Shown here in pieces: positions 7,511 to 14,150 of a stretch of DNA of 16,791 nt. The translations under genes and the position numbers were made by a program. This DNA is from an uncultured Pseudorhodobacter sp. (GTDB taxonomy: Bacteria; Pseudomonadota; Alphaproteobacteria; Rhodobacterales; Rhodobacteraceae): NCBI GenBank assembly GCA_945957495.1, contig CAMFLG010000018.1:1-16791 (forward strand). The letters are read 5' to 3'. The notes beneath the pieces are model-generated. The model was given only the letters and a program-made list of their open reading frames with translations. It had not been told where the DNA came from and searched no databases. The stretch's first letter is position 1; each line of letters begins with the position of its first letter.

Positions 7511-7962
7511 TTGCGGCGACACTGCTTTGGGCGGGGGCGGCGGTTGCCGATTGTGCGCCTGACGGGCTGGAGTTGCGCGGCCCGTCGGGGATGCAGCATT
7601 TCAGCATCGAGATCGCCGACACGCCGCAAGAGCGTGAAACCGGGCTGATGTTTCGCGAAAAGATGCCGCTGTCAGCGGGGATGCTGTTTGTTTACGAACA
7701 GCCACAGCACGCACGGTTCTGGATGAAGAACACGCTGATTCCCCTGGACATGATCTTTGCCGATGCCAGCGGCACGGTCAGGCGGGTGTATTCAAATGCG
7801 GTGCCGCAGGATCTGTCGGTGATCGACGGTGGCGAGGGTGTGCGCTATGTCCTCGAAATCAATGGCGGATTGGCCAAGCGCATGGGCATTGTCGAAGGCG
7901 CGCAGATGCGTGCGTCGGCCATTGCACAAACTGATGCGGTTTGGCCCTGTTCGGGCGAGTAG
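7486..7962 (+). CDS. DUF192 family exported protein
   Basis: This 158-residue protein matches the DUF192 family, small exported proteins of unknown function. Residues 1-21 form a hydrophobic signal-like segment ending AVA before D22, though without the usual lysine or arginine near the start. Family landmarks are TPQERETGLMFRE (46-58), MLFVYEQPQHARFWMKNTLIPLDMIF (66-91) and the VLEINGG stretch (122-128). C23 and C155 flank the domain and might pair. The start at 7486 is forced: an in-frame stop lies at 7447 and no other start codon occurs between. The first 25 nt overlap the end of the cold-shock-domain gene in another frame, so translation is probably coupled. A tRNA-Pro gene follows after 42 nt. 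Confidence 0.88.
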   Translation: MGNVGSGLIAATLLWAGAAVADCAPDGLELRGPSGMQHFSIEIADTPQERETGLMFREKMPLSAGMLFVYEQPQHARFWMKNTLIPLDMIFADASGTVRRVYSNAVPQDLSVIDGGEGVRYVLEINGGLAKRMGIVEGAQMRASAIAQTDAVWPCSGE

Positions 7963-8004
7963 TTGCTTTTCAATCGCTGCAATCCACGTTAGGAAGCGGC
8001 CAGT

Positions 8005-8081
8005 CGGGGCGTAGCGCAGTCTGGTAGCGCGACGGTTTTGGGTACCGTAGGCCGGGGGTTCGAATCCTCTCGCCCCGACCA
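8005..8081 (+). tRNA. tRNA-Pro (anticodon UGG)
   Basis: The 77-nt cloverleaf is complete. The acceptor arms CGGGGCG and CGCCCCG (8005-8011, 8071-8077) pair fully, followed by discriminator A and an encoded CCA. The D arm is GCGC/GCGC, and the anticodon stem is ACGGT/ACCGT with loop TTTGGGT, giving UGG at 8039-8041. The T loop is TTCGAAT, with two G-U pairs in its stem. Confidence 0.97.
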
Positions 8082-8157
8082 TCTCTTGCGTCAGCCTGCT
8101 TGTTCGCAACCCGGTGCGGGGCCATATTGGCTGTCTGACTGCCAAAAGGGGGCCGCG

Positions 8158-9591
8158 ATGATGCGTTTTGACAATTCCTATCTGCGGGATCTGCCGGGCA
8201 GCTATTTGCGGCTGGCGCCGGATCTGGCGCCCGCGCCGCAGGTGCTGGCGCTGAACCTGCCACTGGCGGCGGAGTTGGGGCTGGATGCGGCGACCGTGCA
8301 GGAAAATGCGGCGGCGTGGTTTTCCGGCGCGGCGGTGCCAGAGGGGGCAGAGCCGGTGGCACTTGCCTATGCCGGGCATCAGTTTGGCGGCTTTTCCCCG
8401 CAACTGGGGGACGGGCGGGCGCATCTGTTGGGCGAAATCCTTGATCCGCAGGGGCGGCGGTTTGATCTGCAGTTGAAAGGGTCGGGCCGCACACCGTTTT
8501 CGCGTGGCGGCGATGGCAAGGCGGCGGTGGGGCCGATGCTGCGGGAATATCTGATTTCCGAGGCGATGGCGGCGCTTGGCATTCCGACGACGCGCAGTCT
8601 GGCGGTGGTGGCCACGGGAGAGCCGATCTGGCGCGATGCGGCACGCCTGCCGGGGGCGGTGCTGGCACGGGTAGCGGCAAGTCATATCCGCGTTGGTACA
8701 TTCCAATTCTTTTCCGCGCGCGGCGATGTGGACAAGTTGCAGGCGCTGCTGACCTACACCATTGCGCGGCATTTCCCCGAGGCGGCAAGGGCGGAGGTGC
8801 CCGCGCTGGCCTTGTTCGACGCGGTTGCGGCGGCGCAGGCGCGGCTGATCGCGCAATGGATGGGCGTGGGGTTCGTGCATGGTGTGATGAACACCGACAA
8901 TATGGCGCTGTCTGGCGAAACCATCGACTATGGCCCTTGCGCCTTTATGGAAGACTACGCACCGGGGACGGTGTTTTCCTCGATAGACCGGCAGGGGCGG
9001 TATGCCTATGCCAATCAGCCGTTGATTCTGGGCTGGAATCTGGCGCGGCTGGCCGAGACCCTGCTGCCGTTCTTTGATGCGGATGGTGAGCGGGCGGTGG
9101 ATCTGGCGAATGAGCGGTTGGAGGCGATTGCCGGGATGTATCAGGCGGAATGGCTGACGGTGATGCGGGCCAAGCTGGGCTTGGACGGCGCAGATGCGGG
9201 TGATCTTGCATTGGCCGAGGAATTCTTGCGCGCGATTCTGGGGGTGGATTGGACGCTGGCCTTTCATCGGCTGGCGGGCGCCACCGAGGATGCGCAGGAC
9301 TATCTGACCTTGTTCGAGGATCGCAGTGCGATCAGCGATTGGTTGCCGCGCTGGCGCGCGCGGCTGCACCCCGGATCGGCCGAAGCGATGCGCCGGGTCA
9401 ATCCGGTAATCATCCCGCGCAACCATCTGGTTGAGGCGGCGCTGACGGCCGCGACGGCGGGGGACATGGTGCCGTTTGACGCGCTGCTGGCGGCTGTTCG
9501 CGCCCCCTTTGGCGACGCAGTTGGGCGCGAGGGTTTTGCCTTGCCCGCACCAAAGGGCTTTGGCGCCTATATAACCTTCTGCGGCACCTGA
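8158..9591 (+). CDS. selO: SelO-type protein adenylyltransferase (pseudokinase fold)
   Basis: SelO (YdiU/UPF0061) transfers AMP from ATP to Ser, Thr or Tyr of target proteins and is linked to redox stress. The 477-residue length is normal for bacteria. Visible landmarks are AYAGHQFGGFSPQLGDGRA (70-88), K107 in LQLKGSGRTPFSR, E130 in REYLISEA, the metal and nucleotide residues D247/N248 in HGVMNTDNM, and D257 in DYGPCAF. These sit 5-6 residues from the positions known for the P. syringae enzyme. C261 and a cysteine three residues from the C-terminus (TFCGT, C475) correspond to the redox pair of E. coli SelO; the C-terminal one occupies the selenocysteine position of animal SelO. GGGGG at 8148-8152 precedes tandem ATGs at 8158 and 8161, and either may be the start. 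Confidence 0.95.
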   Translation: MMRFDNSYLRDLPGSYLRLAPDLAPAPQVLALNLPLAAELGLDAATVQENAAAWFSGAAVPEGAEPVALAYAGHQFGGFSPQLGDGRAHLLGEILDPQGRRFDLQLKGSGRTPFSRGGDGKAAVGPMLREYLISEAMAALGIPTTRSLAVVATGEPIWRDAARLPGAVLARVAASHIRVGTFQFFSARGDVDKLQALLTYTIARHFPEAARAEVPALALFDAVAAAQARLIAQWMGVGFVHGVMNTDNMALSGETIDYGPCAFMEDYAPGTVFSSIDRQGRYAYANQPLILGWNLARLAETLLPFFDADGERAVDLANERLEAIAGMYQAEWLTVMRAKLGLDGADAGDLALAEEFLRAILGVDWTLAFHRLAGATEDAQDYLTLFEDRSAISDWLPRWRARLHPGSAEAMRRVNPVIIPRNHLVEAALTAATAGDMVPFDALLAAVRAPFGDAVGREGFALPAPKGFGAYITFCGT

Positions 9592-9601
9592 CGGTTCGCG
9601 C

Positions 9602-9645
9602 CGGAGTTTTCGAAAACTCCGATCCGATTTCTTTGAAGAAATCGG
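9602..9645 (+). repeat. Twin perfect hairpins after selO
   Basis: CGGAGTTTTC/GAAAACTCCG (9602-9621) is a perfect 20-nt palindrome. Two bases later CCGATTTCTT/AAGAAATCGG (9624-9645) forms a second 10-bp stem around TG. No T-run follows either. They probably end or process the selO transcript, but may also act as DNA sites ahead of the XRE-cupin gene, whose start is 42 nt further on. Confidence 0.65.
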
Positions 9646-9687
9646 CGGGACGTTGACGTGCGGGCTTTCGGGCGGCAGGGTGGCGTC

Positions 9688-10248
9688 ATGAATCCGCGTT
9701 CCGACATTCACGACCGGCTGGCCGCCAGCCTGCGCGAGGCCCGCAAGGCGCGGGGCCTGAGCCTTGATGCGGTGGCGAAACTGTCTGGTGTCAGCCGATC
9801 CATGGTCAGCCAGATCGAGCGGGGCGAATCCTCGCCCACTGTGGCGACGCTGTGGAATCTGACGCAGGCATTGCAGGTGGATTTTGCCGGGCTGCTGGAA
9901 GGCAAGCCGGATGCCGGGATCGAAGTGGTCCGCGCCTCTGCCGCGCCGGTGATTGCCGGGCGCGGGCAGGGGCTGACCATCCGCATCCTGTCAGCCGCCG
10001 ATGCGGTGGGCGAGCATGAGGTTTATGATCTGCGCTTTTCCGCCGGGGGGCGGTTGGACAGCGAACCACACAGCCCCGGCTGCCGCGAACATCTGACGGT
10101 GATTGACGGGCAACTTCGGGTGTGGTCGGGCGAAGAGGATCAGTTGCTGGGGCCGGGGGACACCGCGCGCTATCCGGCGGATCGGGCGCATGCGATTGCG
10201 GCAGAGGGTGGTGCGGCGCGCGCCCTGCTGATCGTGCAAGACAGTTGA
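9688..10248 (+). CDS. XRE-family transcriptional regulator with C-terminal cupin sensor
   Basis: The 186-residue protein joins an N-terminal helix-turn-helix (about 11-65: LREARKARGLSLDAVAKLSG, then VSRSMVSQIERGESSPTVATL) to a cupin domain (about 105-183), the usual build of small-molecule-responsive XRE regulators. In the cupin, H128, E134 and H135 (HSPGCREHLTVIDGQL) and H168 (ADRAHAI) sit where a metal or ligand could bind. LGPGDTARYPADRAHAI is the second cupin motif. The ATG at 9688 is preceded by CAGGGTGG and avoids the upstream GTG at 9658, which would begin close to the twin hairpins. It lies 164 nt upstream of kbl on the same strand, so control of kbl-tdh is plausible but not shown. 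The ligand is unknown. Confidence 0.9.
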   Translation: MNPRSDIHDRLAASLREARKARGLSLDAVAKLSGVSRSMVSQIERGESSPTVATLWNLTQALQVDFAGLLEGKPDAGIEVVRASAAPVIAGRGQGLTIRILSAADAVGEHEVYDLRFSAGGRLDSEPHSPGCREHLTVIDGQLRVWSGEEDQLLGPGDTARYPADRAHAIAAEGGAARALLIVQDS

Positions 10249-10257
10249 ACCGGGGTC

Positions 10258-10295
10258 AGGGGGCTTTGCGCCCCCTCCGCGGCCAAGGGGCCGCG
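10258..10295 (+). terminator. GC-rich double hairpin after the XRE-cupin gene
   Basis: AGGGGGC and GCCCCCT form a 7-bp stem with a 5-nt loop (10258-10276), followed at once by CGCGGCC/GGCCGCG (10278-10295) with an AAGG loop. No T-run follows; the sequence continues GCCCCCGCAGAGTATTTGAG, a tail I associate with intergenic elements common in this group. Termination or transcript processing is likely. Confidence 0.55.
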
Positions 10296-10335
10296 CCCCC
10301 GCAGAGTATTTGAGCCAATGTGAAGGGAATCCGTC

Positions 10336-10354
10336 TTTGCGGATAGATTTCCGC
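10336..10354 (+). promoter_or_regulatory. Candidate operator A upstream of kbl
   Basis: TTTGCGGATAGATTTCCGC has a GCGGA/TCCGC dyad (10339-10354). It lies 5 nt upstream of the -35 hexamer of the kbl promoter and matches site B in opposite orientation. Confidence 0.5.
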
Positions 10355-10358
10355 TATA

Positions 10359-10387
10359 TTGACAGGGGCGCGGGCCGCGGATAATTT
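10359..10387 (+). promoter_or_regulatory. kbl-tdh promoter
   Basis: A perfect TTGACA (10359-10364) is followed after 17 nt by TAATTT (10382-10387). The transcript would start near 10394, giving a leader of about 19 nt carrying GGAGG at 10399-10402. This is the best sigma-70-type match in the window. Confidence 0.65.
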
Positions 10388-10394
10388 CCGCAAA
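10377..10394 (-). promoter_or_regulatory. Candidate operator B covering the kbl -10 box
   Basis: GCGGATAATTTCCGC (10377-10391) is a dyad with GCGGA/TCCGC arms that contains the -10 hexamer. Read on the minus strand with flanks it is TTTGCGGAAATTATCCGC, nearly the same as site A. A repressor here would block RNA polymerase directly. Confidence 0.55.
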
Positions 10395-10412
10395 GTTGGA
10401 GGATATTCTGCC

Positions 10413-11606
10413 ATGACGGACAGATCGACATTTCTGGATCACCTGCGGGAGACGCTTTCCGGCATCGAGGCCGAAGGGCTGATGAAGCGGGAACGCCTGA
10501 TCACCTCGGCGCAGGGCGCGCATGTGACGGTGGCCGGGCGCCCGATGCTGAACTTGTGCGCCAACAACTATCTGGGTCTGGCGGATGACCCGCGCCTGAT
10601 TGCCGCCGCGAAAGCCGCGATGGATGGGCGCGGCTATGGTATGGCCTCGGTTCGGTTCATCTGCGGCACGCAGGATCTGCACCGGCAGTTGGAAGAGCGA
10701 ATTGCGGATTATCTGGGCATGGACGACGCGATCCTGTTCGCGGCCTGTTTCGATGCCAATGGCGGGTTGTTTGAACCCCTGCTGACCGAGCAGGACGCCA
10801 TCATTTCAGACAGTCTGAACCACGCCTCGATCATCGACGGGGTGCGGCTGTGCAAGGCCAAACGCTATCGCTATGCCAACAACGATATGTCCGATCTGGA
10901 GGTGCAGCTGCTGACGGCGGTGGGTGACGGCGCGCGGTTCATCATGATTGCCACGGATGGCGTGTTTTCGATGGACGGGTATTTGGCGAACCTGCCCGCG
11001 ATTACCGCGCTGGCCGAGAAATATGGCGCGATCACCATGGTGGATGACTGCCATGCGACCGGCTTCATGGGGCCGGAGGGGCGCGGCACACCGGCCTTGT
11101 CGGGTGTGAAGGTGGATATTTTGACCGGCACTTTGGGCAAGGCCTTGGGTGGGGCCTTGGGCGGATATATCGCCGGACCGCGGCCGGTGATTGACCTTTT
11201 GCGGCAACGCGCGCGGCCCTATCTGTTTTCGAACGCGCTGCCGCCTGCGGTGGTGGCGGCGGCATTGGCGGCGTTTGATATTGTCGAGGCGGCGGATGAT
11301 CTGCGCGCGCAATTGTTCCACAATGCGGAATATTGGCGGTCGGGGCTGGAATCGATCGGGTTCCGGCTGTTGCCGGGGATGCATCCGATCATTCCGGTGA
11401 TGCTGGGCGAGGCGCCGATGGCCCAGGCCTTTGCGCGGGCCCTGGATGCGCGGGGCGTGATGGTTTCGGCGTTCTTCTATCCGGTGGTGCCGCGCGGCGC
11501 TGCGCGCATCCGCACGCAAATGAATGCGAAACTGACGATGGATGATCTGGACATGGCGCTGGAGGCGTTCGAAGCCGCAGCAAAAGAGGTGAGGGCAATC
11601 CGATGA
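10413..11606 (+). CDS. kbl: 2-amino-3-ketobutyrate CoA ligase (glycine C-acetyltransferase)
   Basis: Kbl cleaves 2-amino-3-oxobutyrate with CoA to glycine and acetyl-CoA, the second step of threonine breakdown after TDH. The 397-residue PLP enzyme belongs to the alpha-oxoamine synthase family. Seen are NLCANNYLGLADDP (47-60), the FICGTQDLHRQLEERIA segment (82-98), H136 in SLNHASIIDG (stacking on PLP), D211 and H214 in VDDCHATGF, and the Schiff-base lysine K243 in GTLGKALGGALGGY, one residue off the E. coli position. The ATG at 10413 has GGAGG 10 nt upstream, and an earlier in-frame start at 10359 would lie inside the promoter. The stop overlaps the tdh start in an ATGA, so the pair is coupled. 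PLP for the enzyme could come from PdxH. Confidence 0.96.
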   Translation: MTDRSTFLDHLRETLSGIEAEGLMKRERLITSAQGAHVTVAGRPMLNLCANNYLGLADDPRLIAAAKAAMDGRGYGMASVRFICGTQDLHRQLEERIADYLGMDDAILFAACFDANGGLFEPLLTEQDAIISDSLNHASIIDGVRLCKAKRYRYANNDMSDLEVQLLTAVGDGARFIMIATDGVFSMDGYLANLPAITALAEKYGAITMVDDCHATGFMGPEGRGTPALSGVKVDILTGTLGKALGGALGGYIAGPRPVIDLLRQRARPYLFSNALPPAVVAAALAAFDIVEAADDLRAQLFHNAEYWRSGLESIGFRLLPGMHPIIPVMLGEAPMAQAFARALDARGVMVSAFFYPVVPRGAARIRTQMNAKLTMDDLDMALEAFEAAAKEVRAIR

Positions 11607-12628
11607 AGGCACTGGTCAAGGCGAAACCCGAGGTCGGGCTGTGGATGCAGGAACGCGCGGTGCCCGAGATCGGGCCAGAGGATGTGCTGATCAAGGTGAA
11701 GAAAACCGGGATCTGTGGCACCGATATTCATATTTGGAACTGGGACGGCTGGGCGCAAAAGACTGTGCCGGTCGGGCTTGTGACCGGGCATGAATTTGCC
11801 GGCGAGATCGTGGCGATGGGTTCATCGGTTGAGGGGCTGAAGATCGGGCAGCGCTGTTCGGGCGAGGGGCATCTGATTGGCAAGCTCAGCCGTCAAAGCC
11901 GCGCGGGCAAGTTTCATCTGGACCCCGCGACGCGCGGCATCGGGGTGAATGAACCCGGCGCCTTTGCCGAATACCTGCGGCTGCCCGCGTTCAACGTGGT
12001 GCCGCTGCCCGATGAGATTGACGACGACATTGGCGCCATTCTGGACCCGTTGGGCAATGCGGTGCATACCGCGCTGTCGTTTGATCTGGTGGGCGAGGAT
12101 GTGCTGATCACCGGCGCGGGGCCAATTGGCATCATGGCGGGGGCCGTGGCGCGGCATGTCGGCGCGCGGCATGTGGCGATCACGGATGTGAACCCGGCCC
12201 GGTTGCAGCTTGCCGCCGAGGTTGCCGATGTGACCCCGGTGAATGTGGCCGAGGAAGATCTGAACGATGTGATGGCCCGGCTGAAAATGCATCAGGGTTT
12301 TGACGTGGGCATGGAAATGTCAGGCAACCAGCAGGCGTTGGATCAGATGGTCGAGGCCTTGGTGATGGGCGGGCGGATTGCCATGCTGGGCATTCCGCCG
12401 GGCAAATCGCCGGTGGACTGGAGCCGGATCGTGTTCAAGGCAATCACCATCAAGGGCGTTTACGGCCGCGAGATTTTTGAGACCTGGTACAAGATGATTG
12501 CGATGCTGGAAAATGGTCTGGACGTGCGCCGTGTCATCACGCACCGCTTTGGGGCCGATGAATTCGTCACCGGGTTTGAGACGATGCGTTCGGGTCTGTC
12601 CGGCAAGGTGGTGCTGGACTGGACCTGA
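11603..12628 (+). CDS. tdh: L-threonine 3-dehydrogenase lacking the structural-zinc cysteines
   Basis: TDH oxidises L-threonine to 2-amino-3-oxobutyrate with NAD+, handing the unstable product to Kbl. The 341-residue length equals that of E. coli TDH and alignment is nearly gap-free. The catalytic zinc residues C38, T40, H43, H63 and E64 (GICGTDIH, GHEF) and the Rossmann loop GAGPIGIMAG (171-180) are intact, as are FETWYKM and the THRF segment. However, the structural zinc lobe reads GHLIGKLSRQSRAGKFHLDP: the positions of Cys93, Cys96, Cys99 and Cys107 in the E. coli enzyme are G, S, S and D here. The lobe length is kept, so this is replacement rather than deletion. I recall similar lobes in other Alphaproteobacteria, so it may be a lineage form. 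The start overlaps kbl by 4 nt. Confidence 0.95.
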   Translation: MKALVKAKPEVGLWMQERAVPEIGPEDVLIKVKKTGICGTDIHIWNWDGWAQKTVPVGLVTGHEFAGEIVAMGSSVEGLKIGQRCSGEGHLIGKLSRQSRAGKFHLDPATRGIGVNEPGAFAEYLRLPAFNVVPLPDEIDDDIGAILDPLGNAVHTALSFDLVGEDVLITGAGPIGIMAGAVARHVGARHVAITDVNPARLQLAAEVADVTPVNVAEEDLNDVMARLKMHQGFDVGMEMSGNQQALDQMVEALVMGGRIAMLGIPPGKSPVDWSRIVFKAITIKGVYGREIFETWYKMIAMLENGLDVRRVITHRFGADEFVTGFETMRSGLSGKVVLDWT

Positions 12629-12653
12629 GACTGGGCCAAAATTGCCTTCCCGA

Positions 12654-12673
12654 ATTGTACAGTTCTGCACAAT
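12654..12673 (+). promoter_or_regulatory. 20-nt imperfect palindrome upstream of the DUF3300 gene
   Basis: The sequence has the form ATTGT-A-CAG-TT-CTG-C-ACAAT, with 16 of 20 positions symmetric. It lies 26 nt after tdh and 99 nt before the DUF3300 start, in a 144-nt gap. No terminator hairpin with T-run is nearby, so a regulator-binding site is the likelier reading. No convincing promoter was found beside it. Confidence 0.45.
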
Positions 12674-12772
12674 CTCAGGCGAAAGCCAAAGATATAGCTT
12701 GACCTGATGCAGAGGGCGGGGGCGTCCTTGGGACAGGTTACGCGTTCAGTATTTGGATGAGGGAGGGAGACT

Positions 12773-14149
12773 ATGACGTTCACCCGCAACGCAAGGCTTA
12801 TTGCAGCCTTGCTTGGCGCGACGATGCTGACGCCGGGGCATGTCTTTGCACAGACGGCACCGGACGCATCTGCAGTGGCAGAGGCGCCGGTTGCCGATGA
12901 TGCTGCGACCGGATTTCTGGATGAAACTACGCTGGATGCGATGACCGCGCCCATCGCGCTTTATCCCGACGAGTTGCTGGGGCAGGTGCTGGTTGCCACC
13001 ACCTATCCGATGGACGTGGTCAAGGCAGACCGGTTCCTGCTGAAGAACCCCGATCTGGCCGACAAGGACCGCGCAAAAGCAGTGAACGAGCAGGATTGGT
13101 CGGATTCGGTCAAAAGCCTTGCTGCCGGGTTTCCAGAGCTGATCGGGCGCATGGCCGAGCACATCGACTGGACCGAATCGATGGGCGATGCGCTGATCGT
13201 GCAGACCGACGATGTGCTGGCCTCGATCCAGCGGATGCGGGCGCAGGCCAAGGTGAACGGCTATCTGGAAGACAATGCGGCGATGAACGTCGAAACCGAC
13301 GAAAGTAGCGGTGATATCACCATCAGTTCGGCCAACCCGGACGTCATCTATGTGCCGCAATACACCGACACAGTCTATACGCAGCCCGCGCCCGCGACGG
13401 CCTATTACGTCAATGACGGCAACGATTGGGGCGATGCCTTGGCGACCGGGGCGATCATCTTTGGCACGGCGATGATTATCGACAACATCTTTGACGATGA
13501 CTGGGGCAATGGCTGGGACAACGGCTATTGGCACGGCAATGGCGGTGGCAACAGCATCGACTGGAACGGCGATGTGAACATCGACAACGGCATCAACATC
13601 GGCAATGGCGTGGGCAACGGCATCGGCAACCGCCCCGGCATCGGCAACGGCGATCACACCAACATCGGCAATGGCAATCTTGGCAACGGCAATCTTGGCA
13701 ACGGGTCGGGCGATCGGTTTGGCAACGGCTCTGGCGACCGGTTTGGCAATGGGTCCGGCGACCGGGTTGGCGCGGCCACGCAAGACCGCATCGACCGCGG
13801 TTATGATGCGAACTTCAAACCCACTGACGCAAGCCGCGAGGCTGCGCGTGAAAAGGTGGCCAAACGGCAGGCAAGCGGCGTGGGCGCTGCCACGCTTCCC
13901 GCAGCAACCGGCAAGGGCGACCGGGTTGGCAAGGCGCCATCCAAGCCATCCGCGATGCCCGCATCCAGACCTGCCGCCAAACCGGCGGTGAAACCTGCGG
14001 CCAAACCGGCCTCGCGTCCTGCGGCCGCGGCAAAGGCACCGTCGAAACCCAGACCGGCGGCATCCGCTCCGGCCTATAAACCCAGCGGCGGATCGCGCGC
14101 GAAAGCATCGTCGCAACGGGGTCACGCAAGCCGGGCAAGGGGGCGCTGA
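12773..14149 (+). CDS. DUF3300 family exported protein with Gly/Asn-rich repeats and Ala/Pro/Lys tail
   Basis: This 458-residue protein of unknown function has a signal peptide (about 1-26, cleaving near HVFA-Q). A DUF3300 domain spans about 50-240: LDAMTAPIALYPDELLGQVL (54-72), ATTYPMDVVKADRFL, then NPDVIYVPQYTDTVY (188-202) and a hydrophobic segment GAIIFGTAMIIDNIF (226-240). After this come a Trp/Asp/Gly/Asn-rich stretch (241-268), Gly-Asn repeats (272-311), three GNGSGDR(F/V) units (309-332), and a basic, low-complexity tail rich in Ala, Pro, Lys and Ser (about 386-458). Secretion to the periplasm or cell surface is likely. The ATG at 12773 follows a strong GGGAGGGA ribosome site. The DUF2950 gene starts 1 nt after the stop, and such pairs recur in many genomes, suggesting joint function. 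Confidence 0.9.
   Translation: MTFTRNARLIAALLGATMLTPGHVFAQTAPDASAVAEAPVADDAATGFLDETTLDAMTAPIALYPDELLGQVLVATTYPMDVVKADRFLLKNPDLADKDRAKAVNEQDWSDSVKSLAAGFPELIGRMAEHIDWTESMGDALIVQTDDVLASIQRMRAQAKVNGYLEDNAAMNVETDESSGDITISSANPDVIYVPQYTDTVYTQPAPATAYYVNDGNDWGDALATGAIIFGTAMIIDNIFDDDWGNGWDNGYWHGNGGGNSIDWNGDVNIDNGINIGNGVGNGIGNRPGIGNGDHTNIGNGNLGNGNLGNGSGDRFGNGSGDRFGNGSGDRVGAATQDRIDRGYDANFKPTDASREAAREKVAKRQASGVGAATLPAATGKGDRVGKAPSKPSAMPASRPAAKPAVKPAAKPASRPAAAAKAPSKPRPAASAPAYKPSGGSRAKASSQRGHASRARGR
13697..13768 (+). repeat. Three tandem 24-bp in-frame repeats
   Basis: Units at 13697-13720, 13721-13744 and 13745-13768 each encode GNGSGDR plus F, F or V. They differ mainly at third codon positions (GGG/GGC, TCG/TCT/TCC, GAT/GAC), so the peptide is conserved while the DNA has drifted. 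Confidence 0.9.
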
Positions 14150-14150
14150 G

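Noticed and set aside
7792..9711. A 639-codon minus-strand frame over tRNA-Pro and selO
   Set aside because: It runs through a tRNA gene and opposite SelO, with Arg/Pro/Gln bias typical of antisense frames.
12728..12755. TTGGGA, 16 nt, TATTTG as a promoter for DUF3300
   Set aside because: The transcript would start inside the ribosome-binding site at about 12762, leaving no usable leader.
12746..14125. A 459-codon open frame opposite the DUF3300 gene, rich in Ala, Val, Asp and Ile
   Set aside because: Its sequence is the mirror of the Gly-Asn repeats and Ala/Pro tail in a high-GC gene, with no domain. The plus-strand frame has a signal peptide and a recognised family.
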